Of a stretch of 64,000 nt of DNA, positions 59,049 through 64,000 are shown in pieces. Source of the DNA: JAVKFY01 sp040223615. Lineage in GTDB: Bacteria; Pseudomonadota; Alphaproteobacteria; GCA-2731375. Each line of letters starts with the position of its first letter. Within the stretch, counting starts at the first letter, position 1. The stretch is from NCBI GenBank assembly GCA_040223615.1, contig JAVKFY010000009.1, positions 62,001-126,000 of the forward strand. Reading direction: 5' to 3'. A model generated the notes under the pieces. The model ran no database searches. It was not told the DNA's origin and was given only the letters and a program-made list of their open reading frames with translations. Position numbers and translations under genes: made by a program.

Positions 59049-60206
59049 ATGGCGGGTTCCCTCGGGGAACAGCTTCGGCGCTATCCACAGACCTACCTGC
59101 GTGCGCTCGTCAGGCCGACGCGGCTGCAGCAGCCGGATTGGGCGTTGCGCAGCTGCGGCCCGGCGGCGTTCGTCGCGTCGAGCTGCGTCATCGGCTTCGT
59201 GCTGTCGGCGCTGCTCGGCGACGACGACGTGTTCCGATACTACGAATGGCGACCGTGGCTGGCACAGGTGCTCGATCCGGCCAGCCGGCTGCCGGGCTTC
59301 GCCTTCGCGTTCGCGGCGCTGCTGTCGGGCATCGGGGTGGCGATCGCCGGCGCGATCGCATTGATGCTGTTGCGGCTGAGCGGGGCCGAGGTGGCGATCG
59401 GCGCCGTCGCCAGCGCCTTCGCCTATTTCGCCGGCGGGCCGATGCTGACGGTGGTGACGCTGGTGCAGGTGATCGGCCTGCCCCTGGTGTTCGGCGCCGT
59501 GGTCGACCTGCCGGACTGGACCAAGATGGCGCTGCCGCTTGCGATCGGCGTCTACCTGTTCGGCTGGGTGGTTCGCCAGCTCGCCAACCTGCCGCGGGTC
59601 GGCTGGGCGCGCGGCGCCGCCGCGGCGTTCGCCGGCGCAATGGTCTACGTGCTGGCGCCGCTCGACCCGGTCGCCGAGATGCGGCTGGAGCCGTACGCGA
59701 TGACCACCAACTCGATGGCGCCGCAGCTTGACGCAGGCAGTGTGTCGCTGGCCAACGAGGCGGTGTTCGGCTGGCGCAAGCCGGCGCCGGGCGATTTGGT
59801 GGTGTTCTTCAAGGTGGTCGGCGGCGCCAAGGTCGCGGTACTGCGCCGCGTGGTCGGGATGTCCGGCGACACGGTGGAGTTGCGCGACGGCCGCCTGCTG
59901 GTCAACGGCGAGACCGTCGAACGCCAGAGCGCCAGCGGCCCCGACCGCGCCCGCCAGGCCGGCATTCCCGGCCAGGTGTTCCGCGAAACCCTGCCGTCGG
60001 GTGTCAGCTACGAGGTGATCGAGCTCGACGCCGGTTCGGCCGGCGACAATGTCGAGCCCTTCGAGGTGCCGTTCGCGCACGTCTACGTGCTGGCCGACAA
60101 CCGCGACGGCGCCATCGACAGCCGCCAGTTCGGGCCGGTGTCGATCGGCGAGCTGCGCGGCACGGTCTACTACCAGCTCAGCCCGGAGCGGCGCGCGCTA
60201 CGCTGA
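59049..60206 (+). CDS. Yip1-like membrane domain fused to a signal peptidase I-like domain
   Basis: 385 residues. About 190 N-terminal residues carry five or six membrane helices resembling Yip1 proteins. The S26 domain follows: nucleophile S222 in TTNSMAPQLDAGSV, GDLVVFFKV, the box VAVLRRVVGMSGDTVELRDG and YVLADNRDGAIDSRQFGPV. The general-base lysine (IKRAVG in LepB) is replaced by R266 (LRRVVG), so ordinary leader-peptide cleavage is uncertain. K261 lies five residues before it. It is a second, divergent signal peptidase, not the housekeeping lepB. It converges on plsY with a 9-bp overlap. Confidence 0.8.
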   Translation: MAGSLGEQLRRYPQTYLRALVRPTRLQQPDWALRSCGPAAFVASSCVIGFVLSALLGDDDVFRYYEWRPWLAQVLDPASRLPGFAFAFAALLSGIGVAIAGAIALMLLRLSGAEVAIGAVASAFAYFAGGPMLTVVTLVQVIGLPLVFGAVVDLPDWTKMALPLAIGVYLFGWVVRQLANLPRVGWARGAAAAFAGAMVYVLAPLDPVAEMRLEPYAMTTNSMAPQLDAGSVSLANEAVFGWRKPAPGDLVVFFKVVGGAKVAVLRRVVGMSGDTVELRDGRLLVNGETVERQSASGPDRARQAGIPGQVFRETLPSGVSYEVIELDAGSAGDNVEPFEVPFAHVYVLADNRDGAIDSRQFGPVSIGELRGTVYYQLSPERRALR

Positions 60207-60830
60207 GGCCGCCTTCTTGCGGCCGATCCTGGGCTCCTGGCCGGTGAGCAGACGGCGGATGTTGGCGTGGTGGCGGAACACCACCAGGGCGGCCATCAGA
60301 CCGGCCAGGTACATGATCTGGAAGTCGCCGAAATACCAGCTGTAGGCCGGCGCCGCGATCACCATCGCCAGCCCGGCCAGCGACGAGAAGCGGAAGATCC
60401 CCGCCACCGCCAGCCAGGTCAGGCAACAGGCGATGCCGGCCGGCCAGCAGATCGCCAGCATGATACCGATGAACGTCGCGACCCCCTTGCCACCCCTGAA
60501 CAGCAACCACACCGGGAAGCAGTGGCCGAGCATGGCGCCGCCGGCGGCCATCACCGCCATGTCCTGGCCCCACATCTGCGCGACCAGCACCGCCACCGCG
60601 CCCTTGCCGCCATCCAGGACCAAGGTTGCCGCCGCCAGCGGCTTGGAGCCGGTGCGCAGCACGTTGGTAGCGCCAATGCTGCCCGACCCGATCTGGCGCA
60701 CGTCGCCGTGCCCGGCCAGCCTGGTCAGCACCAGGCCGAACGGGATCGATCCCAGCAGGTAGCCGCACACCGCCGCAGCGTAGAACGGCCACGTGTAGTC
60801 GATGGAACCGAGAAAGTCTGGCATCAGCAC
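60198..60830 (-). CDS. plsY: glycerol-3-phosphate acyltransferase PlsY
   Basis: 210 residues with about five membrane helices. Conserved cytoplasmic motifs are GYLLGSIPFGLVL, GSGSIGATNVLRTGSK and the glycine-rich FRGGKGVATFIG. It acylates glycerol-3-phosphate with acyl-phosphate, the first step of phospholipid synthesis. Overlaps the pyrC-like stop by 7 nt at its 5' end. Confidence 0.95.
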   Translation of the reverse strand: MLMPDFLGSIDYTWPFYAAAVCGYLLGSIPFGLVLTRLAGHGDVRQIGSGSIGATNVLRTGSKPLAAATLVLDGGKGAVAVLVAQMWGQDMAVMAAGGAMLGHCFPVWLLFRGGKGVATFIGIMLAICWPAGIACCLTWLAVAGIFRFSSLAGLAMVIAAPAYSWYFGDFQIMYLAGLMAALVVFRHHANIRRLLTGQEPRIGRKKAASA

Positions 60831-62128
60831 ATCTCCCTGTGCCGATCATAGACCTGATGGCCGTTGACGATGGTGCGCCAGGCGCGGCCCTGGACCGGGC
60901 GGCCGTCGTAGGGGGCGTTCTTGGACTTGGAGCGGAATGCCTCGACGTCGAGACGCCAGGGCTCGTCGAGGTCGAAGACCAGCAGATCGGCCGGCGCGCC
61001 TTCCCGCAGGCGGCCGGCGTCCAGGCCGAGCAGCCGGGCGGGATTGCAGGTCAGCTTGGCCAGCAGGTCGGGCAGCTTCAGCAGGCCGTTGTGGTAGAGC
61101 TCCAAGGATAGCGGCAGCAGCGCCTCCAGGCCGACGATGCCGCTGGCTGCGACCTCGAAGGGCTGGCGCTTGCTCTCCGGGTCCTGCGGATCGTGGCCGG
61201 AGCAGATCACGTCGATGGTGCCGTCGGCGATGGCCTGCGCGATCGCCTGGCGGTCGTGCTCGGCGCGCAGCGGCGGCTCGGTCTTGGCGAAGGTGCGGTA
61301 GTCGCCGACCGCGTTCTCGTTCAGCGCCATGTTGTGCAGGCAGACGGCGGCGGTGACCGGCAGGTCGCGCGCCTTGGCCTCGGCCACCGCGGCGGCGGCG
61401 CGCGCGGTCGACAGCGCGGCGACGTGATAGCGCCCGCCGGTGATCTCGACCAGCCGCAGGTCGCGCTCCACGACGATGGTCTCGGCCATCGGCGGTACGC
61501 CGGGCAAGCCCAGGCGGGTCGCCATCTCGCCCTCGTTCATCGCCGCCTCGGCGGAGAGCGACGGCTCGCGCGGAAACTGACACACCAGCAGGCCGAAAGC
61601 CGACGCGTAGCTCAGCGCGCGGCGCATCAGACCGGCGTCGGTCACCGCCCGGTCGCCATCGGTGAAGCCGACCGCGCCGGCCTCGGCGAGCAGGCCAAGC
61701 TCGCACATCGCCTCGCCCCGCAGGCCCTTGGTCAGGGCGGCCATCGGGTGCACGTGGACCTGCGCGCGCTGGCCCAGGCGCTCCATGAAGCCGACAAGCG
61801 CGACGTCGTCGATCACCGGATCGGTGTTCGGCATCACCACCCTCGTGGTCACGCCGCCGACCGCGGCGGACTGGCCGGCCGTCGCCAGGGTCTCCTTGTG
61901 CTCGGCGCCGGGCTCGCCGGTGAACACGCGCATGTCGATCAGGCCGGGACACAGCACCCGGCCGCCGCAATGCACCACTTCGGCGTCGGCCGGCGGGCCG
62001 GCGGGGAAGATTTCCGGGCCGAGCGCGACGATGCGGTCGCCCTCGGTGAGCAGCGCGCCGGCCTGGTCGAGCCCGGACTCGGGATCGATCAGCCTGGCGT
62101 TGAGATAGGCAACCCTGGCTGCTGTCAC
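60824..62128 (-). CDS. pyrC: dihydroorotase-like protein (PyrC'/PyrX type, metal ligands altered)
   Basis: 434 residues. The dihydroorotase family is clear from CPGLIDMRVFTGEPGAEHKE, VVMPNTDPVIDD and CSGHDPQDPESKRQPFEVAA. However, the first zinc ligand pair HxH is R67-V-F69 and the TDHAPH-type Asp is Gly (SGHDPQ). These losses mark the non-catalytic dihydroorotase homologues found beside pyrB that support aspartate transcarbamoylase assembly in some bacteria. An active dihydroorotase is presumably elsewhere. The GTG at 62128 overlaps the preceding small ORF stop (GTGA). Confidence 0.9.
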   Translation of the reverse strand: MTAARVAYLNARLIDPESGLDQAGALLTEGDRIVALGPEIFPAGPPADAEVVHCGGRVLCPGLIDMRVFTGEPGAEHKETLATAGQSAAVGGVTTRVVMPNTDPVIDDVALVGFMERLGQRAQVHVHPMAALTKGLRGEAMCELGLLAEAGAVGFTDGDRAVTDAGLMRRALSYASAFGLLVCQFPREPSLSAEAAMNEGEMATRLGLPGVPPMAETIVVERDLRLVEITGGRYHVAALSTARAAAAVAEAKARDLPVTAAVCLHNMALNENAVGDYRTFAKTEPPLRAEHDRQAIAQAIADGTIDVICSGHDPQDPESKRQPFEVAASGIVGLEALLPLSLELYHNGLLKLPDLLAKLTCNPARLLGLDAGRLREGAPADLLVFDLDEPWRLDVEAFRSKSKNAPYDGRPVQGRAWRTIVNGHQVYDRHREMC

Positions 62129-62241
62129 GGCCGCGCCCAGCAGGACACGGCCAGCTCATGATGATGCGCGTGCTGCTGCGCGCTCACCGGCCGCGCCCAG
62201 CAGCACACGGCCAGCTCATGATGATGCTGTTGCGTACTCAT
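62125..62241 (-). CDS. 38-residue His/Cys-containing small protein between pyrB and pyrC-like gene
   Basis: The ATG at 62241 overlaps the pyrB stop (ATGA), and its TGA overlaps the pyrC-like GTG (GTGA). The product is two tandem copies, MSTQQHHHELAVCCWARP and VSAQQHAHHHELAVSCWARP. The DNA repeat period is exactly 60 bp, so the frame is kept. His clusters and Cys suggest metal binding. No family recognised. The exact fit between the two pyrimidine genes and the in-frame duplication argue for translation. It could alternatively be spacer that simply maintains coupling. Confidence 0.55.
   Translation of the reverse strand: MSTQQHHHELAVCCWARPVSAQQHAHHHELAVSCWARP
62129..62226. repeat. 60-bp-period direct repeat between pyrB and pyrC-like gene
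   Basis: ggccgcgcccagcaggacac at 62129 recurs at 62189; the first 38 bases match with one difference and the rest diverges slightly. Two copies only. It underlies the internal duplication in the small ORF on the minus strand. Confidence 0.9.
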
Positions 62242-63200
62242 CGACTGCCGGCCTGGTAGTTCGGCAGGTGGCGGGCCAGCAGCTCGATCACCGCCATGCG
62301 CACGGCGACGCCCATCTCGACCTGCTCGCGGATCACCGAGCGGTGGATGTCGTCGGCGACCTCGGTGTCGATCTCCACGCCGCGATTCATCGGCCCGGGA
62401 TGCATGATCAGCGCGTCGGGCTTGGCGCAGGCGAGCTTGTCGCGGTCCAGCCCGAAGAAGTGGAAATACTCGCGGATCGAAGGCACGAAGGCGCCGCGCA
62501 TGCGCTCCGACTGCAGCCGCAGCATCATCACGATGTCGACGTCGCGCAGGCCCTCGCGCATGTCGTGGAACACCTCCACGCCCATCCGGTCGACGTCGCG
62601 CGGCAGCAGCGTCGGCGGCGCGATCACCCGGACCCGCGCACCCATCACGCTCAGCGCCAGGATGTTGGAGCGCGCCACCCGGCTGTGCAGGATGTCGCCG
62701 CAGATCGCCACCAGCAGGCCGGCCAGGCGGCCGCGCCGGCGCCGGATGGTCAGCGCGTCGAGCAGCGCCTGTGTCGGGTGCTCGTGGCTGCCGTCGCCGG
62801 CGTTGATCACCGAGCCGTCGACCTTCTCCGCCAGGAGCTGCACGGCGCCGGAATGCGGGTGGCGCACCACCAGGATGTCGGGGTGCATGGCGTTCAGCGT
62901 CATCGCCGTGTCGATCAGGGTCTCGCCCTTCTTGATCGACGAGGCGCTGACCGACATGTTGATCACGTCGGCGCCCAGCCGCTTGCCCGCCAGCTCGAAC
63001 GAGGTGCGCGTGCGGGTGCTGTCCTCGAAGAACATGTTGATCAGCGTGCGGCCGCGCAGCGACGCGCTCTTCTTGTCGACCTGGCGGTTCTGGGTGACGT
63101 AGGTATCGGCGAGATCGAGAATGGCGCCAATGTCCGCCGGGGAGAGAGACTCGATACCCAGCAGGTGGCGATGTGGAAAAACCGAAACCGGCGCGTTCAT
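62238..63200 (-). CDS. pyrB: aspartate carbamoyltransferase catalytic subunit
   Basis: 320 residues. The carbamoyl-phosphate site FFEDSTRTRTSFE, the HEHPTQALLD loop and the C-terminal MHPGPMNRGVEI are all intact. It commits aspartate and carbamoyl phosphate to pyrimidine synthesis. The ATG at 63200 is divergent from the SDR gene. Adjacent small ORF and pyrC-like genes probably form one operon with it. Confidence 0.97.
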   Translation of the reverse strand: MNAPVSVFPHRHLLGIESLSPADIGAILDLADTYVTQNRQVDKKSASLRGRTLINMFFEDSTRTRTSFELAGKRLGADVINMSVSASSIKKGETLIDTAMTLNAMHPDILVVRHPHSGAVQLLAEKVDGSVINAGDGSHEHPTQALLDALTIRRRRGRLAGLLVAICGDILHSRVARSNILALSVMGARVRVIAPPTLLPRDVDRMGVEVFHDMREGLRDVDIVMMLRLQSERMRGAFVPSIREYFHFFGLDRDKLACAKPDALIMHPGPMNRGVEIDTEVADDIHRSVIREQVEMGVAVRMAVIELLARHLPNYQAGSR

Positions 63201-63276
63201 TAAAGCGCCACTGTATAGGTCGCTCGATGACGGCGGGCAAGCCGGCAATGGCCGGTGGTCGAAAAAGGCGGAAACA

Positions 63277-63999
63277 ATGACGGACGAGACCGGACAGCTC
63301 TCCCCACAGGGCCGGGTGGTGATGGTGAGCGGGGCGAATCGCGGCATCGGCGAGGCGATCGCGCGGCGCCTGCTGGCCGACGGCTACTCGTTGAGCCTGG
63401 GCAGCCGGAAGACCCCGGCCCTGCCGGACCTGGACGGCCACGACCGGGTGGCGCAGTTCGCCTTCGATGCCGAGGCGCCAGCCGACGCGGCACGCTGGGT
63501 CGCGGACACCGTGGCGCGCTTCGGGCGGCTGGACGGGCTGGTGAACAATGCCGGCGTCGCGATCCCGTTCGACTTCGACAGCGAGGACGAGACCAACCTG
63601 GACCTGATGATGGAGGTCAACGTGAAGGCGCCCTATCGCCTGACCAAGGCCGCCCTGCCGCACCTGCGCGCCGCCGGCACGGGCCGGGTGATCAACGTGT
63701 CGTCGCTGTCCGGCATCCGCCACAAGGGCGGCTCGATCGGCTATTCGATGAGCAAGCACGCGCTGATGGCGCTTTCCACCGGCACCCGCATGGCCGCGTG
63801 GGACGACGGCGTGCGCGTCACCACCGTCGCGCCGGGCGCCGTGGCGACGCCGATGGGCCTGGCCAACACCGTGGTGCCGGAGGACCAGATGATCCGCCCG
63901 GCCACCGTCGCCGCCCTGGTCGCCACCGCGCTTTCCATGCCGAACACCGCCTCGGTGGTGACGATCCCGGTCAACGCCGTGCTGGAACCGACGGTCTAG
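63277..63999 (+). CDS. short-chain dehydrogenase/reductase
   Basis: 240 residues. The cofactor motif GANRGIGEAIARRLL, NNAG, the catalytic Ser in VINVSSLSGIRHKGG and YxxxK in IGYSMSKHAL form the classical SDR set. The SLGSRK region after the second strand, with Arg, suggests NADPH preference. Substrate unknown. The stop is one base before the window edge. Confidence 0.92.
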   Translation: MTDETGQLSPQGRVVMVSGANRGIGEAIARRLLADGYSLSLGSRKTPALPDLDGHDRVAQFAFDAEAPADAARWVADTVARFGRLDGLVNNAGVAIPFDFDSEDETNLDLMMEVNVKAPYRLTKAALPHLRAAGTGRVINVSSLSGIRHKGGSIGYSMSKHALMALSTGTRMAAWDDGVRVTTVAPGAVATPMGLANTVVPEDQMIRPATVAALVATALSMPNTASVVTIPVNAVLEPTV

Positions 64000-64000
64000 G

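Noticed and set aside
58944..60080. N-terminal extension of dprA in an open frame on the minus strand
   Set aside because: Antisense to the signal-peptidase-like gene; DprA homology begins at about 58943.
62242..63759. Long minus-strand frame continuing upstream of the 38-codon ORF
   Set aside because: Overlaps pyrB out of frame and the SDR gene antisense; only the last 38 codons have an independent start and context.
1..64000. tRNA, rRNA, CRISPR arrays, phage or intact insertion sequences
   Set aside because: None was recognised on either strand in the gaps between genes; repeats found are palindromic elements without transposase genes.

Overview
The window is a very G+C-rich chromosomal segment of an alphaproteobacterium, most likely of the Rhodospirillales or a neighbouring order. 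The evidence is gene content and order: divK-pleD with a DUF3572 gene, an EipB-type DUF1849 protein, a DinB polymerase with an N-terminal zinc finger, and mitochondrial-assembly-factor homologues (Mth938/NDUFAF3-like and NDUFAF6-like) beside secDF. Almost every base is coding. I saw no rRNA, tRNA or CRISPR array, and no intact transposase.

Two housekeeping backbones can be recognised. The first (1-36940, plus strand) runs dgt-argS-SPOR-nagZ-scpA-scpB, tatA-tatB-tatC, serS-surE-pcm-nlpD, a DUF815 ATPase, then yajC-secD-secF-Mth938, sodB and an NDUFAF6-like gene. Three accessory blocks interrupt it. Block one (5893-12960) carries an LLM oxidoreductase, two class III cyclases, an MFS transporter and an ABC ATPase. 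Block two (14460-25187) carries hydrolases, an aminotransferase, a methyltransferase, a giant SAM-cyclase-AAA protein, a secreted amidohydrolase, a GST-like gene and a GIY-YIG nuclease. Block three (27885-29709) is a minus-strand group of a PIN/Phd toxin-antitoxin pair, a GFA-family gene and an Asp/Glu-racemase-like gene. REP-type palindromes sit at several block edges.

The second backbone (40860-63200, mostly minus strand) reads pyrB - small ORF - pyrC-like - plsY - dprA - topA - rnr - DUF983 - two NUDIX genes - MFS - rpmG, with opgG-opgH, divK-pleD, a HAD phosphatase, a ROK kinase and dinB to its left. Between the two backbones (36957-40836) lie a diguanylate cyclase, eipB, a CmcJ/NvfI-like gene and a VOC protein. 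An SDR gene closes the window.

The most striking observation is the GST-like gene at 23873-24562. Its only in-frame stop is a UGA at codon 12, exactly where the family has its catalytic cysteine (S-V-T-[UGA]-P-W). It has a strong Shine-Dalgarno before the upstream ATG and a possible SECIS-like stem-loop starting 7 bases after the UGA. I read it as a probable selenocysteine-containing GST-family protein; a nonsense mutation or sequencing error is the alternative. A second candidate novelty is a 38-codon His/Cys-containing ORF made of two near-identical 20-codon repeats. It fits exactly between pyrB and the pyrC-like gene, with 4-nt stop/start overlaps at both ends.

Other points of note are a DUF427-class III cyclase fusion, a Yip1-like/signal-peptidase fusion whose general-base lysine is replaced by arginine, a 272-bp element bounded by 19-bp inverted repeats, three families of dispersed palindromic repeats, and twin palindromic operators before the antitoxin gene.
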